From IMG/VR virus record IMGVR_UViG_3300020472_000025, positions 1 to 59,308 of that record: a stretch of 59,308 nt of DNA. One strand, 5' to 3'. Under the pieces are notes generated by a model. It ran no database searches. It was not told the origin of the DNA and worked only from the letters and a program-made list of their open reading frames with translations. A program made the position numbers and the translations under genes. This DNA is from a virus. This document shows, piece by piece, positions 1-7,461 of this stretch; within the stretch, counting starts at the first letter, position 1; each line of letters opens with the position of its first letter.

Positions 1-639
1 TCTGAAGGAACTAACCTCTACTATACAGATGCTAGGGCAGACGCAAGAATTGCTGCTGCTGATACCGATGACCTATCAGAAGGATCAAGCAATCTTTACT
101 ACACAGATGCTAGAGCAGATGCAAGAATTGCTGCTGCTGACACTGGTGATCTAACAGAAGGATCAAATCTATACTACACAAACGCTCGTGCTGATGCTCG
201 TGTAGTTGCAGGTATCACTGGAAAACTTGATGCCTCTGCTGTTAGTGCTTTCGGTCTAACACTTGTTGATGATGCAGATGCTGCTGCTGCCAGATCCACA
301 TTAGGATTAGGCACTGCTGCTGTTGCTGCTACAGGTGACTTCGCTACTGCCGCACAGGGTACAACTGCTGACAATGCACTCGCTGCGTCTGCTGTAAGTA
401 CATTCGGTGGCACTCTAATTGATGACGCAGACGCTGCTACTGCAAGGACAACCCTTGGATTAGGAACTGCTGCTACCACTGCCTCCACTGCATATGCTAC
501 TGCTGCACAAGGTACTCAGTCAGGTACTAACGACACTGACATTGACGCAATTTACACTGAATTAAATGCTATTGGTAATGACGCTGGTGTTACAACCGTT
601 GCACATCTTAAGGCTGCACTCGCCGCTCTATCACGTTAA
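1..639 (+). CDS. Repeat-rich virion/fibre-like protein, C-terminal part
   Basis: Open in frame 1 from the window edge to TAA at 637-639, so the N-terminus is missing. Two repeat types are visible. Three copies of a roughly 25-residue unit (EGxNLYYTDARADARIAA) lie at residues 1-75. Two copies of a unit of about 43 residues (SAVSxFGxTLxDDADAAxAR...LGLGTAA) lie at about 81-182. YYTDARA repeats are typical of phage tail-fibre and other trimeric beta-rich virion proteins. Its place just before the neck genes fits a tail-fibre or baseplate-attached protein. The exact role cannot be read from this fragment. Confidence 0.75.
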   Translation, partial: SEGTNLYYTDARADARIAAADTDDLSEGSSNLYYTDARADARIAAADTGDLTEGSNLYYTNARADARVVAGITGKLDASAVSAFGLTLVDDADAAAARSTLGLGTAAVAATGDFATAAQGTTADNALAASAVSTFGGTLIDDADAATARTTLGLGTAATTASTAYATAAQGTQSGTNDTDIDAIYTELNAIGNDAGVTTVAHLKAALAALSR

Positions 640-643
640 TTAA

Positions 644-1444
644 ATGGCATCCCCAAACTCTAAAGCTACTCTTAAAGAATACTGCCTCCGTAGACTCGGC
701 AAACCAGTATTGGAAATTAATGTATCAGATGATCAAGTCGATGATGCAATCGACTATGGTGTTCAGAAGTTCCAACAGTTCCATTATGATGGTGCTGAGA
801 GAGTATATTTAAAACATTTGTTTACTGCTGATGAGATCACAGCAGGTAAAGCATCATCTAATAGTACAGGTGTGGATGGTACTACAATATGGGGTGAGCA
901 AACAAACTTCCTTTCTATACCAGATCACATACTATCAATAGAAGGTCTCTTTGCCTTTACGGATAAGGGTACTAGAAACATGTTTGATATTCGTTATCAA
1001 ATGAGACTTAATGACTTGTATGACTTTACGTCTACACAGTTCTATCATTACTATATGATTCAGACTCATCTACAAAGTATTGATTGGATACTTGAGGGTA
1101 TGAAACCTGTTAGGTATACCACTGTTAATAATAGACTGCATATAGATTTTGACTGGACAGAGGATTCACTAGAAGATCAATATATTGTTATTAAAGCATG
1201 GAGGGCACTGCAGCCTGATACTTGGACAGAGATCTATAACCAGATGTGGTTAAAGGATTATGTCTCAGCAAAGATTAAGAAGCAGTGGGGTCAGAACATG
1301 ACCAAATTCCAGAATGTACAAATGCCAGGTGGAGTCACTCTGAACGGAGAGATGATCTATAACGATGCTGTAGAAGAACTCAAAGTATTGGATGAGCAAC
1401 TACGTACAGAATGGGAAACCCCTCCACTAGACATGATAGGATAA
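644..1444 (+). CDS. 13: Neck protein gp13 (T4-like)
   Basis: 266 aa, starting 4 bp after the preceding stop. The N-terminal block (residues 9-30: LKEYCLRRLGKPVLEINV, then DDQVDDAIDY) is characteristic of cyanomyovirus gp13. In T4, gp13 and gp14 form the neck that closes the packaged head and accepts the tail. T4 gp13 is slightly longer (about 309 aa). The neighbours gp14, gp15, gp16 and gp17 follow in T4 order, which supports the call. Family assignment is from recalled family features and synteny. Confidence 0.88.
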   Translation: MASPNSKATLKEYCLRRLGKPVLEINVSDDQVDDAIDYGVQKFQQFHYDGAERVYLKHLFTADEITAGKASSNSTGVDGTTIWGEQTNFLSIPDHILSIEGLFAFTDKGTRNMFDIRYQMRLNDLYDFTSTQFYHYYMIQTHLQSIDWILEGMKPVRYTTVNNRLHIDFDWTEDSLEDQYIVIKAWRALQPDTWTEIYNQMWLKDYVSAKIKKQWGQNMTKFQNVQMPGGVTLNGEMIYNDAVEELKVLDEQLRTEWETPPLDMIG

Positions 1445-1445
1445 T

Positions 1446-2321
1446 ATGGCAACTAATACGTATTTTTCACAAGGAACTGTTGGTGAACAAGGTCTTACTC
1501 AAGATCTAGTTGACGAGCAGATTAAGATGTTTGGAAAGGATGTTTACTACATACCTAGAACATTAGTAAAGGAGGATGGAGTTTTTGGAGAAGACACACT
1601 ATCCAAATTCGTCGGTGCCTTTCAGGTGGAAGTATATATTGAGGATGCTGGTGGTTTTAGGGGTGATGGCGATATTTTCTCTAAATTTGGAGTCAGAATT
1701 CAGGACCAAGTTACCTTTGTTATATCAAAACGTAGATTCACAGCAGCAGTAGATGATAATGCTACGTTAATAGTAGAAGGTAGACCAAATGAAGGTGATC
1801 TAATTCATCTTCCATTAGCTAATAAGACATTTGAGATACAATTCGTAGAGCATGAAGTACCATTCTATCCTTTGGGATCGACATACGTATGGGGACTTCG
1901 CTGTGAGTTGTTCGAATACAGCGACGAGGACATCGATACTGGTGTTGCTGCTGTAGATGCTATCGAAGCCAACTTTGCCAATGCTATTACTGTCAACCTA
2001 GTTGCAGGTGGTACTGGTACGTACACAGTTGGAGAGACTATCACTGGTGGTACCTCTAATGTGTCTGCTGAGGTTAAGTCCTTTGACGCTGGAAATAACC
2101 AATTACAGGTTTATAACCGTACAGGCATCTTTACCGTCCCTGAGACGCTCACAGGACAGTCTAGCGGTGCTGCATGGACTACTGCTACATATAATACCCT
2201 AAATAATGTTAATAGTGAATTTGATGCTAATGCTACGTTCGAAACGCAAGCAGATGGTATCTTAGACTTTACCCAAGGTAATCCCTTTGGTGAGTTTGGA
2301 AACAAAGGAAGTAGTATCTAA
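1446..2321 (+). CDS. 14: Neck protein gp14 (T4-like)
   Basis: 291 aa, 1 bp after gp13. The N-terminus (YFSQGTVGEQGLTQDLVDEQ) and the following KMFGKDVYYIPRTLV block are typical of cyanophage gp14, partner of gp13 in the head-tail neck. T4 gp14 is about 256 aa. The extra length is near the C-terminus: residues about 178-250 form a Gly/Thr-rich module (VGETITGGTSNVSAEV...VPETLTGQSSGA) that resembles a module inside gp18. The stop overlaps the gp15 start by 1 bp. Confidence 0.87.
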   Translation: MATNTYFSQGTVGEQGLTQDLVDEQIKMFGKDVYYIPRTLVKEDGVFGEDTLSKFVGAFQVEVYIEDAGGFRGDGDIFSKFGVRIQDQVTFVISKRRFTAAVDDNATLIVEGRPNEGDLIHLPLANKTFEIQFVEHEVPFYPLGSTYVWGLRCELFEYSDEDIDTGVAAVDAIEANFANAITVNLVAGGTGTYTVGETITGGTSNVSAEVKSFDAGNNQLQVYNRTGIFTVPETLTGQSSGAAWTTATYNTLNNVNSEFDANATFETQADGILDFTQGNPFGEFGNKGSSI

Positions 2322-3358
2322 TGTTAGGAACATATTCTTATCACGAAATTATTAAAAAGACAGTAGTCGGATTCGGCACACTGTTTAATAATATTGAGCT
2401 TCGTCGTACTGCAGGAGCTAAGACTGAGGTGATGAAAGTACCTCTTGCTTATGGTCCTAAGCAGAAGTTCCTTGCTAGGTTAAGGCAATTAGGTGATCTT
2501 AGTACAAAGGATCAAGTACAGATCACACTACCAAGAATTTCATTTGAGATAGTTGGTATCTCATATGATGCAACCCGAAAGGTTTCTCCCACTCAGTACA
2601 TAAGAAAGACTAGTGGTAGTACAACCAGTAAGGGTTTCATGCCAATACCATATAATGTATCTTTTGAGTTGGCAATCCTCGCTAAGAATCAGGATGATTC
2701 ACTTCAGATTCTTGAGCAAATCCTCCCATTTTTCCAACCAAGTTTTAGTATAACAATGAACTTGGTACCTTCTCTGGGGGAGAAGAAGGACTATCCCATC
2801 ACACTGACTAACGTAGCATACGATGATCAGTATGAAGGTGATTATGATACACGTAGGACTCTGATCTATACTTTACAGTTTGTTGCTAAGACATATCTGT
2901 ACGGTCCTGTTCAGTCTACCGACGCTGTTATCAAGAAGGCAATCGTCGATTACTCTACGGAAGCAGTTGCTACTGCACCAAGAGAAGTCAGATACACTGC
3001 TACACCAGCATCACTTGTTGATAGAGATGCTAACGCTATCACAACTCTTTCTGCTGCAATGGATATCAATGATGGTATTATCTCCATCACTGATGCTAAT
3101 GCTGCTATCGTTGGAGATGAGATACAAATTGGTACCGAAGTGATGCATATCACTAGAGTAGTAGGAAGTACATGGCACGTCAATCGTGGATGGAACAACA
3201 GCACTATTGCTGGACATGCTATTAGTAGCAATATCCTCAAGATAGATGCTGATGATCATGCACTGGTTGAGGTTGGTGATGACTTCGGATTTAATGAACT
3301 ATACGCTGAATTTTCTGATGGCAAGTCAAGGAACCCAACAACAGGAGCAGACGAGTAA
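2321..3358 (+). CDS. 15: Tail sheath terminator/stabiliser gp15
   Basis: 345 aa against about 272 in T4. The core matches T4 gp15 in pattern: a FxNIxLRR start (residues 22-29), VPLAYGPKQKFLAR, LPRISFEIVGISYDATRK and the QILEQILPFFQPSFSITM block. gp15 caps the tail tube and sheath and joins the tail to the neck. The C-terminal roughly 100 residues are an addition not present in T4. They hold a beta-rich module (about 239-310) with the pattern VGDEIQIGTE...HVNRGW...GHA that recurs twice in gp18. The gp16 start lies inside this gene. Confidence 0.9.
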   Translation: MLGTYSYHEIIKKTVVGFGTLFNNIELRRTAGAKTEVMKVPLAYGPKQKFLARLRQLGDLSTKDQVQITLPRISFEIVGISYDATRKVSPTQYIRKTSGSTTSKGFMPIPYNVSFELAILAKNQDDSLQILEQILPFFQPSFSITMNLVPSLGEKKDYPITLTNVAYDDQYEGDYDTRRTLIYTLQFVAKTYLYGPVQSTDAVIKKAIVDYSTEAVATAPREVRYTATPASLVDRDANAITTLSAAMDINDGIISITDANAAIVGDEIQIGTEVMHITRVVGSTWHVNRGWNNSTIAGHAISSNILKIDADDHALVEVGDDFGFNELYAEFSDGKSRNPTTGADE

Positions 3359-3770
3359 GTTTGATGGTATAGAGGATGCTCTCGATGTAGAGACTTCTAT
3401 TATACCCGAAGGGGGTTGTGCCCCTAGGAAAGAACAACTTGCTAACATAACTGGTCCAACAGAACAACTCAAGAAAGATTATGATTACACTCGTGGTAAT
3501 CTATATTCTCTCATTGAGAAGGGACAGGAAGCTGTCGATGGTATCCTAGAGCTAGCGCAGGAATCAGATCAACCCAGAGCATATGAAGTTGCTGGACAGT
3601 TGATTAAACACGTAGGAGATGTAGCAGATAAACTTGCTGATCTGCATAAGAAAGTTAACGAGATAGAAAATCCCAAGGGAAGTAAGACTACAGAGGTTAC
3701 AAACAACACTATGTTTGTTGGTAGCACTGCAGATCTCGCTAAGTTTCTAAAACAAAAGCAAGATAAATAA
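3318..3770 (+). CDS. 16: Small terminase subunit gp16
   Basis: 150 aa from ATG 3318 (MASQGTQQQEQ). Earlier in-frame ATGs would read through gp15 and look like shadow sequence. The segment KKDYDYTRGNLYSLIEKGQEA followed by long helices, and the end VGSTADLAKFLKQ, fit T4 gp16. That protein forms an oligomeric ring which recognises DNA and regulates gp17 during packaging. It overlaps gp15 by 41 bp, and the large terminase comes 5 kb later, separated by an accessory island. The final codons contain GATAAATAA, a weak late-promoter-like box for the next gene. Confidence 0.87.
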   Translation: MASQGTQQQEQTSKFDGIEDALDVETSIIPEGGCAPRKEQLANITGPTEQLKKDYDYTRGNLYSLIEKGQEAVDGILELAQESDQPRAYEVAGQLIKHVGDVADKLADLHKKVNEIENPKGSKTTEVTNNTMFVGSTADLAKFLKQKQDK

Positions 3771-3795
3771 CATATAGGTATAGGAAGCATTAGTA

Positions 3796-4338
3796 ATGTC
3801 AGTATTAAACGTTTTAGATACGCAAACCGTAAGTGCATCGGGTACTGCGTATATCACAGTGAAAACGGGAGTAATTAGAGTATTAGCAACTGCTGCATCC
3901 AGCATCCAAGTTGGGGCAGGTCCTGCTATAACCCTCGCTGCTGGTGTTCCTGAATTAATTTCGGTAGGTAAACCGAAAACGGCAAAGATTGCTGCTGCAA
4001 CCGATGCTAATCCTACAGTCCTTACTTTAGAAGGATACTCAAATGGTGGTCGTCACACGTTTACTGCTGAGGACACTATAACCACATCTAATGGTGGAGA
4101 CACTGCATTTGTAGCAGCATTTGTTACTGCTGGTAGTGCTGGTAAGAAAGCTGCTTCCGTTACTGCTACTACTATTACTACTGACCTCGATGCTTCTGGT
4201 GCTTCTGCTGACTACGCTTTATCTGAAGCGGATGTAATTGCTGGCACTATTCCTTTGGTACAAAGAACTGCATTACTGACTGCAGGTTCTGGTTCAGGTG
4301 GTGTCGTTGTCGAACAAGTACAAATTGTTGGAGGTTAG
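3796..4338 (+). CDS. Hypothetical Ala/Thr-rich virion-like protein
   Basis: 180 aa, no signal peptide or membrane segment seen. Composition is rich in Ala, Thr, Gly and Val with short beta-prone stretches (GTAYITVKTGVIRVLAT, AITLAAGVPELISVG), like the small beta-sandwich proteins of cyanophage virions. It lies between gp16 and a Lys-rich gene, and a weak GATAAATAA box ends 26 bp upstream. No family is recognised. A structural role is inferred from composition and position only. Confidence 0.6.
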   Translation: MSVLNVLDTQTVSASGTAYITVKTGVIRVLATAASSIQVGAGPAITLAAGVPELISVGKPKTAKIAAATDANPTVLTLEGYSNGGRHTFTAEDTITTSNGGDTAFVAAFVTAGSAGKKAASVTATTITTDLDASGASADYALSEADVIAGTIPLVQRTALLTAGSGSGGVVVEQVQIVGG

Positions 4339-4339
4339 T

Positions 4340-6205
4340 ATGACTGACGTTAACGAAGCTAAGGTAGATACTGGTACTCCAGAAGAGAAAGAAAAGACAA
4401 GAAACGTACGTAAGTTTGGTGTCAGTCACAATGTGGCTGGTCATGGTAAACTAAGACGTGCACTCCACAGGTCAGACCGTGGACATAAGAAAATTAAAGG
4501 TGATAAGCCACAACTAGAACAAGAAGGAGTGATCGCTCTTGTTAAAAAAGGGAAGGCAAAACATGATGAAGCCGTTGAGAAAAAGAAAGTCAAGCAGAGG
4601 AAAGCCGTTCCTTATGCTGCTTTGGCACAGAGTTACAACCCCAAGGGTGAGACTATCTCTGAGGAAGAGTACGATAGAATTAAGGATCGTCGTCTTGAGC
4701 GAGGTGGAAGTGCTGATGGGGGTGATGATTACAAGTCTTCGTCATATAAGTCATCTAAGAAGTATGATCCGAAGGCGGCGAAGAAGGCTTCAGATCAGGC
4801 ACTTGCGAATGTCAGGGCAGCAATTATTGCACAGCATGGTCCAGGTGCAATCGCAAAATCCAGAAAAGAAGAATGGGAAGCAGCAGCGTTAGAAGTTGCT
4901 GTTGATTACTTCTATGAAGAAGGTATCAATGAAGAAGGATTAGACCTCATTATAGAAGAGGTTGGTCTAGAAGATTTTGTAGAGTATATACTTGATCCAC
5001 CTCCAGAATATTTGGAAGAGGAAAGGTCTGCTAGAAAGGCATCAGCGAGTGCTCCTTCATATGAGAAGGTAAAGGCAAAGGTAGATGCTGGTGACGCTGC
5101 TAGAAAGAAATCAGGCAAAGGTGAGTATGCTAAGACTGCTGCTGCCAAGAGGAACTATGGTGATGAAGACAATACCAATTACGATGAGAAGAAACCTGCT
5201 GCTAAAAAGAAAGCAGCACCTAAGGCAAAACCAAAAGCTAAGCCAAAGGTCGTTGAGATTAGAAAGAAAGTTGAGAAGTCAGTGCCTAAGGCAAAGAAAG
5301 AGCAACCTAAAAAGAAACCTGAGAAGAAAGGTCTTTATAGTAAACTCAAGGATACTGTCAAGAAAGGTGTTGACCGCCATAAGGAAGCTACTGGAAAACT
5401 CAAGAAGAGATATGTTACTGCACGTGCCAAAGGTAAAGTTCCAGAGAAACGTGCCAAGGAGTTTGCCAAGGGTGTCAAGTCTGGCGTTAAGACTGCTGTC
5501 AAGTTCGCTAAGGACGTTAAAAAAGTAGTTGGTGAGGAAGTGGTACCTGAGGGATACGATGCTAGAGTCGATATCACATCTATCGAACCTATAGAAGAAG
5601 GTTTAGCATCTGCTTTAATTAAGACTGCTGTAAAAGTATATCAAAATAAGAAGAAAAAGTCCGAGAATACAGATGAGAAGAAGGATGTCAATGAAAAGAT
5701 GACCTTCAGTAGATTCATCGATGAGGGCAACAAGACTGTCAGACAATACACAAAGTCCAAAACTCAAGTCACAGGGCACATCTCTGCTGACAGGGGGGAT
5801 TCCGAAAAAAAGAACCGAGCCTCTAGAAAAAATCTAGAGAAGGATCTCAAGAAGCATGGGATCGGTCACTCAAAAGGTAAGGGCAAGTATAAGTATGACA
5901 GTGGTGAAACTGGCACAGAAGTTTCCTATCAGACTTCTAAATCGAGTAAAATGTCTAAACGTCGTTTTGGGAAAGTGATGCGTCGTCTAGGACGCAAGCA
6001 CGGTCAAGAATCCGTGATAACAAAAGATAAGGACAAACCAGCACGTTTACATGACACCGAGGCTAAGAAGCCTGGGAAGTCTATTAACATAGGTAAGTCC
6101 AAACCTGGTTCCCACCCTAAAGGGGAGGGAGAAACTTCTGGTACTAAAGTCAGAAGTGGTAAACTACCCAAAAAGACAAGCAAAGGAGCATATCACTATG
6201 GCTGA
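4340..6205 (+). CDS. Large, very basic Lys-rich protein; possible internal head/DNA-binding protein
   Basis: 621 aa from ATG 4340, chosen because GGAGG at 4330-4334 precedes it and the previous stop is at 4336-4338. Residues about 60-300 mix acidic helices (EEGLDLIIEEVGLEDF) with Lys/Ala stretches. Residues 285-400 are histone-H1-like: AAKKKAAPKAKPKAKPK. The last 140 residues (RKNLEKDLKKHGIGHSKGKG...RLGRKHGQESVI) form a compact basic domain. The charge pattern suggests DNA or capsid-interior binding, like the basic protein at 55435-56796. No enzymatic motif is seen. Confidence 0.65.
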   Translation: MTDVNEAKVDTGTPEEKEKTRNVRKFGVSHNVAGHGKLRRALHRSDRGHKKIKGDKPQLEQEGVIALVKKGKAKHDEAVEKKKVKQRKAVPYAALAQSYNPKGETISEEEYDRIKDRRLERGGSADGGDDYKSSSYKSSKKYDPKAAKKASDQALANVRAAIIAQHGPGAIAKSRKEEWEAAALEVAVDYFYEEGINEEGLDLIIEEVGLEDFVEYILDPPPEYLEEERSARKASASAPSYEKVKAKVDAGDAARKKSGKGEYAKTAAAKRNYGDEDNTNYDEKKPAAKKKAAPKAKPKAKPKVVEIRKKVEKSVPKAKKEQPKKKPEKKGLYSKLKDTVKKGVDRHKEATGKLKKRYVTARAKGKVPEKRAKEFAKGVKSGVKTAVKFAKDVKKVVGEEVVPEGYDARVDITSIEPIEEGLASALIKTAVKVYQNKKKKSENTDEKKDVNEKMTFSRFIDEGNKTVRQYTKSKTQVTGHISADRGDSEKKNRASRKNLEKDLKKHGIGHSKGKGKYKYDSGETGTEVSYQTSKSSKMSKRRFGKVMRRLGRKHGQESVITKDKDKPARLHDTEAKKPGKSINIGKSKPGSHPKGEGETSGTKVRSGKLPKKTSKGAYHYG

Positions 6206-6359
6206 GCACAGGCTCGATAAAAATGGATACGGAGTTTGGTACTGTGTACATTGTGGACTTACTGCACCACAAGGACATTGGAAACCAAAGTCATGGACAG
6301 AGAAGCACGAAAAGAATTGTGCAATGAACCCAGTTAACGGATATAAAGCCCCTGCATAG
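6198..6359 (+). CDS. Small zinc-finger-like protein
   Basis: 53 aa from ATG 6198, with AAAGGAG at 6182-6188. It overlaps the previous gene by 8 bp. CVHCG (residues 13-17) is followed by HxxxxC near HEKNC, so two Cys, one or two His and a final Cys could bind one zinc ion (C-x2-C...H-x4-C). Such small Zn-ribbon proteins are common in T4-like phages and can bind nucleic acid or host polymerase. The function here is unknown. Confidence 0.6.
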   Translation: MAEHRLDKNGYGVWYCVHCGLTAPQGHWKPKSWTEKHEKNCAMNPVNGYKAPA

Positions 6360-6361
6360 AT

Positions 6362-6493
6362 ATGAAATCACTTAGAACATTTTTTAACGAAGAGCACAAC
6401 TGTCCTCCTGGAAAAAAATATTGTCCTAAGTGTCAGATGTGTGTCACCGAGACATGTGCTGAGAAAAAAATGAGGAAAGAAGAAAATAAGTAG
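6362..6493 (+). CDS. Cys-rich micro-ORF (43 aa)
   Basis: ATG 6362 to TAG 6491-6493. The middle, NCPPGKKYCPKCQMCVTETC, holds five cysteines in 19 residues, a spacing that suits a metal site or disulfide knot. The tail is EKKMRKEENK. It starts 2 bp after the preceding Zn-finger-like gene, so the two may be co-translated. No family is recognised. The strong Cys clustering and tight packing support real coding. Confidence 0.5.
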   Translation: MKSLRTFFNEEHNCPPGKKYCPKCQMCVTETCAEKKMRKEENK

Positions 6494-6526
6494 TTATTGC
6501 AATTGATTTGCGTTCTCAATAAGGGG

Positions 6527-6555
6527 TTGTTTTTTCGCAATAGATGCTATATAGT
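6527..6555 (+). promoter_or_regulatory. sigma70-like promoter before petF
   Basis: TTGTTT at 6527-6532, a 17-bp spacer, then TATAGT at 6550-6555 inside TGCTATATAGTATAG. It lies in the 83-bp gap before petF with no competing ORF. The TGC just before the TATA run also makes it an extended -10. The likely start point is 15-20 bp before the petF ATG region, leaving a short leader. Confidence 0.55.
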
Positions 6556-6576
6556 ATAGAGGTTCTGGAGAACTAA

Positions 6577-6873
6577 ATGGCATCCTATCAAGTAACTGTA
6601 AAAGACGCAGCAGGAACAGAGAGCACTTTCGAGTGTGCATCTGATGAATATATTTTAGACCGAGCGGAGGAAGAAGGTGCTGATGCTCCTTACTCTTGTC
6701 GTGCTGGAGCATGTAGTACATGTGCTGGTAAGATCGTTTCAGGTACAGTAAATCAAGAAGATCAATCTTTCTTAGATGAAGAACAACTAGAAGCAGGATT
6801 CGTTCTAACTTGCGTTGCGTATCCAACCTCTGACTGTGTTATCGAACTCGGACAAGAAGAACATTTATATTGA
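6577..6873 (+). CDS. petF: Plant-type [2Fe-2S] ferredoxin
   Basis: 98 aa. The iron-sulfur ligands are Cys41, Cys46 and Cys49 in [12 protein letters not shown], plus Cys79 in VLTCVAYP, exactly the plant/cyanobacterial type, and the full length is normal (about 97 aa). It carries single electrons from photosystem I to reductases. It has its own promoter at 6527-6555 and a GGAG ribosome site at about 6567. Two genes on lies pcyA, an enzyme that takes its electrons from ferredoxin, so phage ferredoxin may supply phage or host bilin reductase during infection. That link is inference. Confidence 0.96.
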   Translation: MASYQVTVKDAAGTESTFECASDEYILDRAEEEGADAPYSCRAGACSTCAGKIVSGTVNQEDQSFLDEEQLEAGFVLTCVAYPTSDCVIELGQEEHLY

Positions 6874-6922
6874 TTTCTGGGATAAATACCTATACAATTA
6901 GCGAGCCCTCGGCCTAAAAATC

Positions 6923-7105
6923 GTGTCTCATTATACAGTGTCCTATATGGACCAGACAAGGCATCACCAAGAGATCTGCGAGTACGCAGAGGATGCCTAT
7001 TCAGCAAGAAATCAAGCATGTGCGGATGTTTCCTATCTAAAGGAGCATCCGCATTCTATTGATTGCATTCTTAAAGAAAATTCTCTATTCTCTGCAATAT
7101 TATGA
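6923..7105 (+). CDS. Conserved small cyanophage protein
   Basis: 60 aa from GTG 6923 (SHYTVSYMDQTRHHQEICEYAEDAYSARN begins after the start). An internal ATG 8 codons in is an alternative. The pattern of a short beta strand followed by an AxxAY-SARNQACxDVxYLxEHP helix is typical of a short family seen repeatedly in cyanomyoviruses. A GATAAATAC box at 6891-6899 could be a weak late promoter. Its stop overlaps the petE start (ATGA). Function unknown. Confidence 0.6.
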   Translation: MSHYTVSYMDQTRHHQEICEYAEDAYSARNQACADVSYLKEHPHSIDCILKENSLFSAIL

Positions 7106-7461
7106 AACATGAAATCATGTGGTGGATGAGTCGTATCACAGTGATGCTTACTTCATTAGCACTATCTTTCACATTAGCAGCACAAGCTTATGCTGCTGAT
7201 ATCCAAATGGGTTCAGGTGGTAACCTGATCTTCGAACCAAATGAGGTGTCAATCTCAGTTGGTGATACTGTAACCTTCACTAATGGTGATCTACCTCCTC
7301 ATAATATGCAGGTAGCAGATCATCCAGAACTATCACATGGTGATCTAGCATTCGTTGCTGGTGAGAGTTTCGATGTTACTTTCCCTGAGGCAGGTGACTA
7401 CGAGATTCAGTGTGATCCCCATGCTGGGGCTGGAATGAAGGGAGTAATCCATGTGTCGTAG
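7102..7461 (+). CDS. petE: Plastocyanin, type-1 copper protein
   Basis: 119 aa. Residues 1-31 are a signal peptide with a hydrophobic core (VMLTSLALSFTLAAQA) and an AYA|AD cleavage site, directing it to the thylakoid lumen or periplasm. Copper ligands are His67 (PPHNM), Cys104, His107 and Met112 (CDPHAGAGMKG), the standard plastocyanin set. It carries electrons from cytochrome b6f to photosystem I. The start overlaps the previous stop (ATGA). An internal ATG at codon 9 (MSRITVM) would also give a normal signal peptide. Its last 86 bp are overlapped antisense by the pcyA frame. Confidence 0.96.
   Translation: MKHEIMWWMSRITVMLTSLALSFTLAAQAYAADIQMGSGGNLIFEPNEVSISVGDTVTFTNGDLPPHNMQVADHPELSHGDLAFVAGESFDVTFPEAGDYEIQCDPHAGAGMKGVIHVS

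Noticed and set aside
1-180. CRISPR-like short repeats at the left end
   Set aside because: The repeats are in-frame codon repeats of a YYTDARADARI protein motif. There are no unique spacers of constant length.
174-488. 104-aa minus-strand ORF
   Set aside because: It is the antisense of the Ala/Asp repeat region of the fibre-like gene. Repeats rich in GCT codons leave the opposite strand open.
5085-5528. 147-aa plus-strand ORF inside the Lys-rich gene
   Set aside because: Leu/Arg-rich shadow of AAG/AAA-rich codons, with no ribosome site. The Lys-rich frame has clear start signals and spans it completely.
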